Assembly (NCBI GenBank): GCA_964511665.1
Contig: CAZEHA010000048.1
Location: forward strand, 1-26,081
DNA length: 26,081 nt
Reading direction: 5' to 3'
Origin: JAGOEF01 sp964511665
GTDB lineage: Bacteria > Bacteroidota > Bacteroidia > Bacteroidales > ML635J-15
Positions within the stretch are counted from its first letter, which is position 1; each line of letters begins with the position of its first letter. Made by a program: the position numbers and the translations under genes. Positions 7,395 to 16,128 of this stretch are shown here, one piece after another. The notes beneath the pieces are model-generated. The model was not told where the DNA came from. It searched no databases and was given only the letters and a program-made list of their open reading frames with translations.

Positions 7395-8685
7395 ACAAAC
7401 TCTTTTTATATACGGCAATGCATCTGTTTCGAGCAAATGTGTGATCTATCATCGGTTGTGCTTTGATATTGGCTGCCCATTGCTTCACATAAATGCCGTT
7501 GGGGTCAAATTTTTGTTGTTGCAATAATGGATTGAAAATTCTAAAATAAGGTGCGGCATCGCATCCACTGCCTGATGCCCATTGCCAACCCCCATTGTTT
7601 GATGCCGTTTCGAAATCGCTTAAATGTTCGGCAAACCATGCTTCGCCCCAGCGCCAATCAATCAACAAATGTTTTGTTAAAAAACTGGCCGTAATCATGC
7701 GGGTGCGATTGTGCATCCAGCCTGTTTCGGTAAGCTGATGCATGGCTGCATCAACAATGGGGTAGCCGGTTTCGCCGCGGCACCATAGTTCAAAGTCTTT
7801 TTCGTTATTTTGCCATGCAATCCATTCATATTCAGGCTTAAAAGCATGCTGCTCAACCCTTGGAAAAAAATATAAAATTGTTTGGTAAAATTCACGCCAT
7901 ATCAATTCTTTAAGATATACTTGATTTAATTGTTGCGCTAAGCCCATTAATTGCCTGATGCTCACGGTTCCAAATCGCAAAGCAGTCGAAATCCTCGAAG
8001 TGCCGTCAACACCCGGGAAATCGCGATACTTGTCGTAGTTTTCAATAATCGTTTTGTCCACCTGACTATTCGATAGCCTGTAATCGATTCTTTCGAAATT
8101 AAGTTCTTCGAGCCGGAGCATAGGGGTTTTTTCGTCTACCCGTGCGAAGTTCTTTGGTAGATTTTCGCTGCCGTAATAAGGCAAACCCGTTTCGTTAAGC
8201 CTTTCAATCCACCTTCGGTAATAAGGGGTAAAAACCGTATATGGTTTTCCGTCTCCTTTCAACACGCTTTCGGGTTCAAAAGCCAAATGGTCGATGAATG
8301 TTTCGAATACTACGTTTTTAGATCTTAGAGTTTCAGCAATTCGTTCATCACGTTTTCTGCTGTAAGCATCAAAGTCGGCATTGGCAATTACTCTTTCGGC
8401 ATTGTATTCCTCTATTGCTTGCAGTAAAATGCTATCGGCAGGGCCATGATAAACGCGTAAATCGCTTCCCAGAGCAACCAGTTCCTGCTTCAATCGCACA
8501 ACATTGTCGTAAATAAAACAAACCCTTCTATCGATTGCTCGGCTTAATTTGTCTAAGATGGTTGTGTCGAAAACAAAAATGCACTGCACTGTAAAACCTT
8601 TTGCCAGGGCTTCATATAATCCACGGTTATCGTCGATACGTAAATCGCGCCTAAACCAAAAAATACATGTTCTATTCCCAAACAT
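7381..8685 (-). CDS. phrB: Deoxyribodipyrimidine photolyase (class I CPD photolyase family)
   Basis: This flavoenzyme uses blue or near-UV light to split cyclobutane pyrimidine dimers in DNA. The N-terminal antenna-binding domain starts with WFRRDLR (10-16 from ATG 8685). The C-terminal FAD-binding domain shows WREFYQ, NRTRM, and the signature WQWASGSGCDAAPYFRIFNP, with Asp376 in the CDAAP stretch; this closely parallels the E. coli PhrB signature. The length, 434 residues, is typical. I chose ATG 8685 because the longer in-frame start at 8718 lies inside an 11-bp inverted repeat and adds residues that do not fit the family. The antenna cofactor cannot be told from sequence alone. It is co-transcribed with idi. 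A 6-4 photolyase or cryptochrome is less likely given the signature. Confidence 0.93.
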   Translation of the reverse strand: MFGNRTCIFWFRRDLRIDDNRGLYEALAKGFTVQCIFVFDTTILDKLSRAIDRRVCFIYDNVVRLKQELVALGSDLRVYHGPADSILLQAIEEYNAERVIANADFDAYSRKRDERIAETLRSKNVVFETFIDHLAFEPESVLKGDGKPYTVFTPYYRRWIERLNETGLPYYGSENLPKNFARVDEKTPMLRLEELNFERIDYRLSNSQVDKTIIENYDKYRDFPGVDGTSRISTALRFGTVSIRQLMGLAQQLNQVYLKELIWREFYQTILYFFPRVEQHAFKPEYEWIAWQNNEKDFELWCRGETGYPIVDAAMHQLTETGWMHNRTRMITASFLTKHLLIDWRWGEAWFAEHLSDFETASNNGGWQWASGSGCDAAPYFRIFNPLLQQQKFDPNGIYVKQWAANIKAQPMIDHTFARNRCIAVYKKSLYDNK

Positions 8686-8703
8686 AATCGCAATGATAAT
8701 CAA

Positions 8704-8729
8704 TTCACTAAAATACAAATTTTAGTGAA
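8704..8729. repeat. Perfect 11-bp inverted repeat upstream of the photolyase gene
   Basis: Positions 8704-8714 and 8719-8729 are perfect reverse complements (TTCACTAAAAT / ATTTTAGTGAA) around a 4-nt ACAA centre. It lies 18 nt upstream of the photolyase ATG on the - strand. It could be an operator for a light- or stress-responsive regulator, or an RNA hairpin in the leader. No T-run follows it on either strand, which argues against a simple intrinsic terminator. Confidence 0.7.
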
Positions 8730-8745
8730 CCGATTCAATCATTTG

Positions 8746-8764
8746 TTTGGTTAATAAAACCAAA
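8746..8764 (-). terminator. Short hairpin just after pruA (weak terminator candidate)
   Basis: A perfect 7-bp inverted repeat (TTTGGTT / AACCAAA) with a 5-nt AATAA loop begins 3 nt after the pruA stop on the - strand. It is AT-rich and lacks a following T-run, so it may only slow or protect the 3' end of the pruA transcript. Together with the longer repeat at 8704-8729 it fills most of the gap between pruA and the photolyase gene. Confidence 0.35.
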
Positions 8765-8766
8765 GT

Positions 8767-10392
8767 CTATTTCATGTAAGGATAAGCAAAATGTGTTGCC
8801 GGAACAAAGGTTTCTTTTATTGTTCGCGGACTGGTCCAGCGGAGCAGGTTTAAGTGTCCTCCTGCTTTGTCGTTGGTTCCCGAACCCCTCGAACCCCCAA
8901 AAGGTTGCATGCCTACCATGGCTCCTGTGGGTTTGTCGTTGATATAGAAATTGCCTGCTGCAAAACGGAGGATTTGACAGGCCTGTAGCATCGCATATTT
9001 ATCGTTTGCAAATATGGCTCCGGTGAGAGCATATGGACTTGTTTCGTTGCAAATTTGCAATGTTTCAAGATACTTTTCGTCATCGTACACAAAAATTGTC
9101 ATCACAGGGCCGAATATTTCTTCTTCCATACTTTTGTACTTCGGGTTGCTTGTAACTATAACCGTTGGTTCAACAAAGAAGCCTTTTGTTTTGTCACCGT
9201 TGCCTCCCGCTATTATCTCACATTCGTCCGATGCCTTTGCATGATTAATATACGACATGATGCGGTCGAATGCCTTTTCGTCGATAACGGCATTCACGAA
9301 ATTGCCCAAATCATTTACATCGCCCATTTTTATTTCCGATATCATAGTAAGCATTTCTTTCTTGATATCGGGCCACAACGATTTTGGAATATACCCCCTT
9401 GATGCTGCCGAGCATTTCTGACCCTGATATTCGAATGCGCCGCGCACAAATGCCGTAGCAACTTCGCGAGTTTGTGCCGAATTGTGCACCACAATAAAAT
9501 CTTTTCCGCCGGTTTCACCAACAAGTTTTGGATAGCTGCGATATTTCTCCAGGTTTTCAGAAACTTGTTTCCATAAGCCATTGAATGTGTCATTCGATCC
9601 GGTGAAGTGTATTCCGGCCATATCTTTATGTGATAGCACAACATTGCTAATAAGCTGCCCACTGCCCGGAATAAAGTTTAGCACTCCACCCGGTAAACCT
9701 GCTTCTTCGAAAACTTTCATTAAATAGTAGTTCGACAACAAAGCCGTGGTTGCTGGCTTCCATACAGTGGTGTTCCCCATCAATGCTACCGACATGTTCA
9801 GGTTCGATGCAATGGCAGTGAAGTTGAAAGGAGTAATTGTGTAAATGAAGCCTTCGAGCGGCCTGTATTCAAGCCGGTTTAACTGGTCAAATTCCGATTT
9901 GGGTTGTTCGTGATAAATGCGGCTTGCAAAATATGAGTTGAACCGAAGATAATCGATAACTTCGCAGGCAGAGTCAATTTCGGCCTGCATAATACTCTTT
10001 CCTTGCCCCAGCATTGTGGCAGCATTGATAAGATTACGATAACGTTTCGACAACAACTCGGCTGCGCGAAGCATTATCGATGCTCTCTCTACCCAGGATA
10101 TCGCCTGCCACTTCTCTTTTGCTTCCAAAGCTGCATCAATAGCCATCGAAACCTCTTTTTCGCCGGCCTTATGATATATAGCAATCACTTTGTTACGATT
10201 ATGTGGCATTACTACTTTGTCGGTATTGCCGGTTTTAATTTCTTTTCCTCCAATAATCAGAGGTATTTCAATTGTCAGGTTTTCTTGCCTTTCCAATTCT
10301 TTCAATAAATCTTCACGTTCGGCACTGCCTTTGGCGTACGAAAGTATCGTTTCGTTTTTAGGCATTTCAAAAGAAAAAACAGCATTGTTCAT
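8767..10392 (-). CDS. pruA: Delta-1-pyrroline-5-carboxylate dehydrogenase
   Basis: This NAD+-dependent enzyme oxidises glutamate-5-semialdehyde (from proline via P5C) to glutamate. It is an aldehyde dehydrogenase with the catalytic pair Glu293 (VGETGGKD) and Cys327 (GQKCSAASR), 34 residues apart as is usual in the superfamily. Other family features are TPFNFTAIASNLN, TGSNDTFNGLW and EEEIFGPVMTIFVYDD. The length (541 residues) and sequence style resemble the stand-alone ALDH4 type, without a proline dehydrogenase domain, so proline oxidation must be encoded elsewhere. I chose ATG 10392 because a full promoter sits at 10421-10451, inside the longer in-frame ORF that begins at 10443. It is followed by a short hairpin and the photolyase gene; read-through into that operon is possible. 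Confidence 0.94.
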   Translation of the reverse strand: MNNAVFSFEMPKNETILSYAKGSAEREDLLKELERQENLTIEIPLIIGGKEIKTGNTDKVVMPHNRNKVIAIYHKAGEKEVSMAIDAALEAKEKWQAISWVERASIMLRAAELLSKRYRNLINAATMLGQGKSIMQAEIDSACEVIDYLRFNSYFASRIYHEQPKSEFDQLNRLEYRPLEGFIYTITPFNFTAIASNLNMSVALMGNTTVWKPATTALLSNYYLMKVFEEAGLPGGVLNFIPGSGQLISNVVLSHKDMAGIHFTGSNDTFNGLWKQVSENLEKYRSYPKLVGETGGKDFIVVHNSAQTREVATAFVRGAFEYQGQKCSAASRGYIPKSLWPDIKKEMLTMISEIKMGDVNDLGNFVNAVIDEKAFDRIMSYINHAKASDECEIIAGGNGDKTKGFFVEPTVIVTSNPKYKSMEEEIFGPVMTIFVYDDEKYLETLQICNETSPYALTGAIFANDKYAMLQACQILRFAAGNFYINDKPTGAMVGMQPFGGSRGSGTNDKAGGHLNLLRWTSPRTIKETFVPATHFAYPYMK

Positions 10393-10420
10393 AATATAAT
10401 ATTTTAAAATTAACGAGTTG

Positions 10421-10451
10421 CAAATATATGCAACACGAAACATAAATCAAA
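10421..10451 (-). promoter_or_regulatory. Bacteroidota promoter of pruA
   Basis: On the - strand the sequence has TTTG (10451-10448), a spacer of exactly 19 nt, and TATATTTG (10428-10421). This matches the Bacteroidota housekeeping consensus TTTG-N19-21-TAnnTTTG at every fixed position. Transcription would begin about 20-25 nt before the ATG at 10392, so it also settles the start codon of pruA. Confidence 0.75.
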
Positions 10452-10502
10452 AACTTGCTGTATTAACAAACTATTTGCTTATATGTTTAAAGGCATTAAA
10501 AC

Positions 10503-10530
10503 AAAACAACCGCAAAAAAGCGGTTGTTTT
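10503..10530 (-). terminator. Rho-independent terminator after ppiD
   Basis: A perfect 11-bp inverted repeat (AAAACAACCGC / GCGGTTGTTTT) with a six-base loop lies 22 nt after the ppiD stop, in the direction of ppiD transcription. The stem has a GC-rich core next to the loop and ends in a T-run. It separates ppiD from the pruA promoter. Confidence 0.8.
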
Positions 10531-10552
10531 CAATATCTATATAGCTGCTGTT

Positions 10553-12667
10553 CTAGAACCAGGTTGAGCGGTAATCTTTTATTTCGGCAATTTTCTTGAG
10601 TGCGTCGTAGGTTTGGTAGCTGGCTCGTGCAACAGCCGATCGTATGAGGCTGAGTTGTTCGGCAACATAATCGGTTTTTTCGGGAGCAAGTGTTTGGTTA
10701 TAAACCATTATAACAAACACACCACTGTTGCCCTCGATAGGCTTCGAAATTTTGTTTTTCTCGATAACCGTTGCCGTTGATATTACCTTAGGCTCAATAC
10801 CATAGGCAGGTAACGAGAATGTGTTGAAGCTAACATTTTCGGCAGTATCAACAGTTCTGTTATACTTAGAAGCCAGCGCAACTAAACTTGTGTTACCGCT
10901 AAGGTCTTTGTTGAATTCTTCGATAAACTTCTCGGCCTTTTTCTTCTTAATAACAATGGGCTCAATCTGGTCTTTTACATCTTCAATATTGGCATTCCCT
11001 TTAGTGCGGATAGCGCTTACTTTGGCAACCACATACATATCCTGCAATTGGAATACTTCAGATATGGCTCCTTTTTCTATTTTTTCGCCATATGCCCATT
11101 TTATAATTGCTCTGGGAAATTGTAAACCACTTATTTTCTGATCGTTTTCTTTCAGGTTTGTGGCAATTCTTTTGGTCAGTTGCAGTTCGGCGCAAGCTTT
11201 GTCGAATTTGGTGGCTGTGTTGTTGTTTGCTGCAAAAGTGCTGGCCTCGGCATATCTGAGCTGAGCAGTTTCATTGCTGTAACGGATGTCTTTGGTTAAA
11301 TAACCAATGGCATATTTTGTATATGGTTTGGTTTGATCGGTTATCTTTATCAAATGGACTCCATAACCTGTTTCAACTTTAACCACGTCTCCCTTTTTAC
11401 CTGCGAAACATGCATCATTAAATTCCTTTACCATCATACCTTCGGAGAACCAGTCTAAGTCGCCTCCTTTAATTTTTGTGCCCGGGTCTTCGGAGTATTG
11501 CAGTGCCAGCAATCCGAAATCAGCACCCTTGTTGATGAGATTGAGCAGGCTGTCGGCAATTTCACGAGCTCTCTCGATATTCTTTACCGAATCGGGTCTG
11601 ATAAGTATATGACTGGCTCGGGCAGAGTCGGGTCTGTTTGCGATATCGAGTATGCGGGCTTGCCAATAGGTTCCGTCGAATTGGTAAATTTCCGAAACAT
11701 CGCCAACAGCCACTTCATTGAGATCGAATCCGGTAAAGAAAACAAAATCATCAGGTCTATAATATTTATCAACAAAGGCCGAATCAGAAAAACGGTTTAG
11801 AAAACGGGGAATGTCTTCTAATGCTGTTTCGATAAACTTCTCCGAATTTTTGCTTATTTCGTTGTAAGCCTCAATACTGTCTTGTGCCGAAGGAGTAATA
11901 TTGAAAATTACAAACTCTATATCGCGCTCATTCTCTTCAACCTGAAAACGTTCTATGTATTTTTCGTAATACTCTTTTATGTCAGCATCGGTAACTTTCA
12001 CTGCTGCATCATCCATGTCTTTATAGCTGCGGGCTACAAAAGCAAAATCTACTTTGTTGTTCTTACTCAAATAATCGTCTTTCGCCATAAACACAGGCAC
12101 ATAAAGGCCTTTGGCAACCAGCGTATTGTACTTGGTGTTTAATTTTTCGGTTTTGATGGCTTTTATCAAATAATTGGCAATAAAACTTTGTTGACCGCTT
12201 TTATCTTTGTCGGCATTTTGGAAATAATTCTTTATAAATGCGGTGTCGATCATGCCTGTTTGCGGATTGGTAAAGTTCGACTGGATTATTTCGTGAATGT
12301 TTCTGCCCCATAGCATATCTTCAAGTTCTTCTTCGCTGATGCTTATCCCCAACTTGTCGTAGTGCACCTCAATGATGTTTTCTCTTAAGATATCATTCCA
12401 GGTCTGTTCATACACCCTGTCCATGGTTTCGGCGTCGAGCGTGGTTACCCGTTGCGACAGTTTTAAAAACTCTTCGTGCTCCTGTGCAATTTCGAGATAC
12501 CTTTCGTATTTAACATCGTTGCCGTTCACTTTTGCTACACTGGTTGGGTTCGATCGAAAAAGCGAGTCGAAAGTAGTGGGGTCAACTATAAACAAAAACA
12601 ATGCTACACCCACAAATATAATAACGAATATTCCGGCTCTGTTTCTGATTTTTTGTAAAATTGCCAT
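10553..12667 (-). CDS. ppiD: Membrane-anchored periplasmic peptidyl-prolyl isomerase (SurA/PpiD type)
   Basis: This folding factor helps outer-membrane and periplasmic proteins fold after Sec export. One membrane helix (about 11-28) anchors it, and the long remainder faces the periplasm. A SurA_N-like helical region (about 40-250) is followed by a parvulin-type PPIase domain starting at SHILIRP (His353) and running through YSEDPGTKIKGGDLDWF and GYGVHLIKI. A second, poorly conserved parvulin-like unit follows (roughly 490-610, QFPRAIIKWAY and MYVVAKVSAIRTKG). The 704-residue length is usual for Bacteroidota proteins of this kind. It is divergent from coaX with 124 nt between the starts; I found no full promoter there for it. 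The gene has its own strong terminator. Confidence 0.9.
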   Translation of the reverse strand: MAILQKIRNRAGIFVIIFVGVALFLFIVDPTTFDSLFRSNPTSVAKVNGNDVKYERYLEIAQEHEEFLKLSQRVTTLDAETMDRVYEQTWNDILRENIIEVHYDKLGISISEEELEDMLWGRNIHEIIQSNFTNPQTGMIDTAFIKNYFQNADKDKSGQQSFIANYLIKAIKTEKLNTKYNTLVAKGLYVPVFMAKDDYLSKNNKVDFAFVARSYKDMDDAAVKVTDADIKEYYEKYIERFQVEENERDIEFVIFNITPSAQDSIEAYNEISKNSEKFIETALEDIPRFLNRFSDSAFVDKYYRPDDFVFFTGFDLNEVAVGDVSEIYQFDGTYWQARILDIANRPDSARASHILIRPDSVKNIERAREIADSLLNLINKGADFGLLALQYSEDPGTKIKGGDLDWFSEGMMVKEFNDACFAGKKGDVVKVETGYGVHLIKITDQTKPYTKYAIGYLTKDIRYSNETAQLRYAEASTFAANNNTATKFDKACAELQLTKRIATNLKENDQKISGLQFPRAIIKWAYGEKIEKGAISEVFQLQDMYVVAKVSAIRTKGNANIEDVKDQIEPIVIKKKKAEKFIEEFNKDLSGNTSLVALASKYNRTVDTAENVSFNTFSLPAYGIEPKVISTATVIEKNKISKPIEGNSGVFVIMVYNQTLAPEKTDYVAEQLSLIRSAVARASYQTYDALKKIAEIKDYRSTWF

Positions 12668-12791
12668 TATCCTAATAGTTAAATGTTTGTACTTACATTT
12701 TTTTCAGGCTGCGAATATAAATATTTTTAGTCAAATAATTGCAGCATGTTTTTTTAATTATTCATGATTGTTTTTGTATTTTGGTCGCCAA

Positions 12792-13511
12792 ATGGATTTA
12801 ACCGTCGATATCGGGAATCAGTACACCAAGTTACGGTGCTTTGCCGAAGGCTACAATATTGCCTGTTCGGCCGATTATAGCAATCCTTTTCCGATTGGGA
12901 AACTCAGCGATTTTTCGCATGCCGGTCGTGCAATAATTTCTGACGTAGGCGGTAAGGGTGCCGAAATAATTCGGTTTTTAAAAGAATCGGGTGTTAAAAC
13001 AATTTCAATGAGTCACAAACTGGCACTCCCCTTGAGTTTGGCTTATAAAACCCCTGAAACCTTGGGGGTCGATCGCATTGCAGCAGCAGTAGGAGCCGGG
13101 GTATTGTTCCCCGACTATGCCATGTTGGTAATTGATGCCGGAACCGCCATCACTTTCGACTTTGTTGAACCGAATGGTGTTTTTGCCGGAGGAAATATTT
13201 CTCCGGGTATTGCAATGAGGTTGAAAAGTTTACATCATTTTACTGCAAATCTTCCATTGGTTAGCATTAATAACTCTGTCCCCGAAATAGGCAGCACAAC
13301 CTACGAAGCCATTGCTGCAGGTGTGCGAAACAGTGTACTATTCGAAATTGAGGAATATATCAGCCGTTGGTGCAATATTTCGAGGCAACATAAAGTTATT
13401 GTAACCGGCGGCGATGCTGATTTTTTGGTTAATTCAATAAAAAGTAGCATTTTTGTCAACTCAAATTTAGTAGCTATTGGATTAAAACGAATTCTGGAAT
13501 TAAATGCTTAA
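12792..13511 (+). CDS. coaX: Type III pantothenate kinase
   Basis: The enzyme phosphorylates pantothenate in the first step of coenzyme A synthesis; the type III form needs a monovalent cation and belongs to the ASKHA fold. Visible motifs are DIGNQYTK (6-13, phosphate loop 1), GVDRIAAA around Asp94, DAGTAITFD with Asp115, FAGGNISPG, and VTGGDADFL near the C-terminus. The length of 239 residues from ATG 12792 is normal. The upstream in-frame TTG at 12768 adds only eight unlikely residues. Its stop overlaps the start of the outer-membrane protein gene by 8 nt, so it leads the envelope cluster. A single-base-short version of the -7 box (TATTTTG, 12777-12783) lies too close to the ATG to be convincing. 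Confidence 0.93.
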   Translation: MDLTVDIGNQYTKLRCFAEGYNIACSADYSNPFPIGKLSDFSHAGRAIISDVGGKGAEIIRFLKESGVKTISMSHKLALPLSLAYKTPETLGVDRIAAAVGAGVLFPDYAMLVIDAGTAITFDFVEPNGVFAGGNISPGIAMRLKSLHHFTANLPLVSINNSVPEIGSTTYEAIAAGVRNSVLFEIEEYISRWCNISRQHKVIVTGGDADFLVNSIKSSIFVNSNLVAIGLKRILELNA

Positions 13512-14781
13512 TAAATTATTCTGTGTTGTTGTTACCATGTCTGTTGCAATTGCCGTATATTCTCAGCATGGCTCTCCCTACACGCGCTATGGCCTTGGGA
13601 ACCTAAGTTCTCAAAATTTTGGACCGGCCAAGTCAATGGGAGGTATGTCCTCAGCTTTTCATTCGGGACGAAACCTGAATATTGCCAATCCGGCTGCAAT
13701 GGCTTCCATCGATAGTCTTACCTTTATTTTCGAATTTGGTATGGAGTCGGGATTGCGCCATTTTCGCACAACCAGTCCATCGCTGCAGGCATTGAATGGC
13801 GACACAAAGCTTTCGTATTTGGCATTTGGGTTTCCGGTTACACGATGGTGGGCTTCCTCGTTGGGAGTTATGCCGTTTAGCGAAATGGGATACAATATCC
13901 GTTCGTCCGATACATTATATAATGTTCCCAAATATTATTTTTACGAAGGTAGCGGCGGAATCAATCAGGTCTTTTGGAGCCATGGTTTTGCCCCTTTCAA
14001 GAATTTCAGAATCGGGATAAATATGTATTATCTTTTTGGCTTGCAGAATCGGTCAAACAGTATAAAATTCAACGACGATTCAGGCGCCTATGTTAATGTG
14101 ATGGAGCAAAATATTGTATATATCAACGATTTTTGCTTTTCTACAGGACTACAATACGATGTGCTGACCCATGAAAACAATTCCTTGAGTCTTGGCTTCA
14201 CATTTTCGTATCCCACTCAGTTGAACAGCCGTCGCGATGCCTTGGTTACCAATTCATTAAGTGTGGGAAGTTCCGCCATTGTCGATACCATTTATAACAA
14301 TTTTGGCGAAACTGGTAGCGTTTCTATGCCTATGAGCATTGGTGGAGGTTTTATTTATACCCGAAACGATAAAATGCGGCTGGGTTTCGACTACAGCATG
14401 CAAGATTGGTCGAAATCTACATTTTTCAATCAGTCCGATTCGTTGGGCAACAGCAATTGTATGCGACTGGGAATTGAATATACTCCTGCCGGTTTACACC
14501 GCCCCGCTGCAAAGTATGGGCAGAAAGTGTCGTACCGTTTTGGAGTGTTTTATAACAACACTTATATTAACTTTCTGTCGACAGGAGAACAAATTTCTGA
14601 CTTTGGCATAAGTTTTGGTTTTGGATTACCAATGAATCGTTCTAAGACATCTTTTAATATTTCGGTTGAACTCGGACAGAGAGGAACAACACAAAGTAGT
14701 CTGGTTCGCGAGCGATACGCAAGCATTGGTTTAAATCTTACTCTGTCGGATGTTTGGTTTGTGAAACGTAAAATTGATTAA
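13504..14781 (+). CDS. Outer-membrane beta-barrel protein (FadL/OMPP1-like, tentative)
   Basis: This 425-residue protein has an N-terminal signal peptide (about 1-20, ending AVYSQ) and then many alternating hydrophobic/polar strands rich in Gly, Tyr, Phe and Asn, as in an outer-membrane barrel. The start region (GSPYTRYGLGNLS, NIANPAAMASID) resembles Bacteroidota proteins annotated as outer-membrane transport or FadL-like, but I cannot prove the family by eye. In many Bacteroidota genomes a gene of this type sits exactly here, between coaX and the TPR gene before lptC. That fits a conserved role in envelope building or hydrophobic compound transport. It overlaps coaX by 8 nt, and the TPR gene starts 3 nt after its stop. 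Confidence 0.75.
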   Translation: MLNKLFCVVVTMSVAIAVYSQHGSPYTRYGLGNLSSQNFGPAKSMGGMSSAFHSGRNLNIANPAAMASIDSLTFIFEFGMESGLRHFRTTSPSLQALNGDTKLSYLAFGFPVTRWWASSLGVMPFSEMGYNIRSSDTLYNVPKYYFYEGSGGINQVFWSHGFAPFKNFRIGINMYYLFGLQNRSNSIKFNDDSGAYVNVMEQNIVYINDFCFSTGLQYDVLTHENNSLSLGFTFSYPTQLNSRRDALVTNSLSVGSSAIVDTIYNNFGETGSVSMPMSIGGGFIYTRNDKMRLGFDYSMQDWSKSTFFNQSDSLGNSNCMRLGIEYTPAGLHRPAAKYGQKVSYRFGVFYNNTYINFLSTGEQISDFGISFGFGLPMNRSKTSFNISVELGQRGTTQSSLVRERYASIGLNLTLSDVWFVKRKID

Positions 14782-14784
14782 GAA

Positions 14785-16128
14785 ATGAAAACTATTAAAC
14801 TGAAGAGAGCCCTGCTGATAGTAGCACTTAGCATTATCAGCCTGCCGTTGCTTAAGGCTCAAAGTGATGCCAATTTTGGCAACGACCCCGATGTGTGCAA
14901 GGTGAAATTATCTACCTACACCGAATTTTTCAAACAAGAGAATTTCAAAGATGCTTTTCCGGCCTGGAGATGGTGTTTCTACAATTGTCCGGCATCTACC
15001 AAAAACTTGTATATCCATGGTCCCACAATTATCGACTATGTAATTTCGAATGCTCCCACCAACGAAATCAAAGAAAAGTATATCGATACTTTATTACTGG
15101 TTTACGATCAAAGAATTCAATATTTTGGCGAAGAAGGTAGGGTTATTGGTCGTAAGGCTAATGATTTGCTGAAATATCGACCCGATAATGTGAACGAAGC
15201 TTACGAAATGTATAAGCGTTCGATTGAACTCATGGGCGATAAAACCGAAAATTCGGTAATGGGCTATTTTACCAACGTAACCATAATCATGTTTAAAAAC
15301 GGAACCCTATCAAAAGAAACTGTAGTTGAAAACTATTCTACTGTTTCCGAAATCATCGAGCATCAGCTTAAAGAAATGGGCGACGACCCTAAGGCAGAGC
15401 GACTAAGAGACTTGGGTAATAAAATCGAAGAAATGTTTGTGAACAGTGGTGCTGCCGATTGCGAAGCCATCGTGTCGATATTTACACCCAAGTTCAAACA
15501 ACATCCCGATGATGTTGAGCTTTTAACCAAAATTGCCAAACTTATCGAGAAAACCAGAAGTCAAGATTGTTTAACCACCGATTTGTATGCCAAGGTTTCG
15601 GAGGCTCTCTACAATATCGAAAAGACTTCGGAAGCAGCTCATAAAATTGCAAAGGTGTACTACATAAAGGGCGTTAACGACAAGGCCGAGTTTTATTATC
15701 TCGAAGCCATTAAATTGCAAAGCGATGAGTCGCTTAAAGCCGACATTTATTACGAGCTTGCCAGCTTGTATTTTTCGGCCTATAAAAACTACCCCCGTGC
15801 CCGCGATTATGCGCGACGTGCCATTGCTTCAAATGCCAACTATGGCAAAGCATATATTCTTATCGGAAGATGTTATGCGCTGGGCGGAAGCAGCTGCGGT
15901 GAAACCGAAATAGATAAGGCAGCCATATACTGGATAGCCGTTGATCAGTTTGTGAAAGCGCGTGCTGTTGATGCTTCGGTTGCCGATGAGGCCAACGAAC
16001 TTATACGCCGCTATACATCCTTTTTCCCAACACGCGAAAAAGCATTCTGGTACAGTATCTCCGAAGGCCAGGCATATACGGTGGCTTGCTGGATTAACGA
16101 AAACACTACTGTAAGATTTATCGACTAA
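14785..16128 (+). CDS. Secreted tetratricopeptide-repeat protein
   Basis: This 447-residue protein has a clear signal peptide (cleavage near LLKA-Q, residue 25) and helical TPR-like repeats. The best ones are around 265-345 (AHKIAKVYYIKGVNDKAEFY, YYELASLYFSAYKNYPRARD, and AYILIGRCYALGG). It has no lipobox Cys at the cleavage site, so it is probably soluble in the periplasm or bound to a membrane partner. It is transcribed with the outer-membrane barrel protein upstream, and its stop directly abuts the GTG start of lptC. The neighbourhood suggests a scaffold role in envelope assembly or LPS transport; no enzymatic motif is visible. Confidence 0.82.
   Translation: MKTIKLKRALLIVALSIISLPLLKAQSDANFGNDPDVCKVKLSTYTEFFKQENFKDAFPAWRWCFYNCPASTKNLYIHGPTIIDYVISNAPTNEIKEKYIDTLLLVYDQRIQYFGEEGRVIGRKANDLLKYRPDNVNEAYEMYKRSIELMGDKTENSVMGYFTNVTIIMFKNGTLSKETVVENYSTVSEIIEHQLKEMGDDPKAERLRDLGNKIEEMFVNSGAADCEAIVSIFTPKFKQHPDDVELLTKIAKLIEKTRSQDCLTTDLYAKVSEALYNIEKTSEAAHKIAKVYYIKGVNDKAEFYYLEAIKLQSDESLKADIYYELASLYFSAYKNYPRARDYARRAIASNANYGKAYILIGRCYALGGSSCGETEIDKAAIYWIAVDQFVKARAVDASVADEANELIRRYTSFFPTREKAFWYSISEGQAYTVACWINENTTVRFID

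Noticed and set aside
8686..8718. N-terminal extension of the photolyase from TTG 8718
   Set aside because: The start codon is inside the inverted repeat and the added residues do not fit the family, which begins near WFRRDLR.
12777..12783. TATTTTG as the coaX promoter -7 box
   Set aside because: One base short of TAnnTTTG, no -33 box, and the transcript would start almost at the ATG.
12768..12791. Longer N-terminus of coaX from TTG 12768
   Set aside because: The extra residues precede the family start MDLTVDIGN and the ATG at 12792 is well placed.
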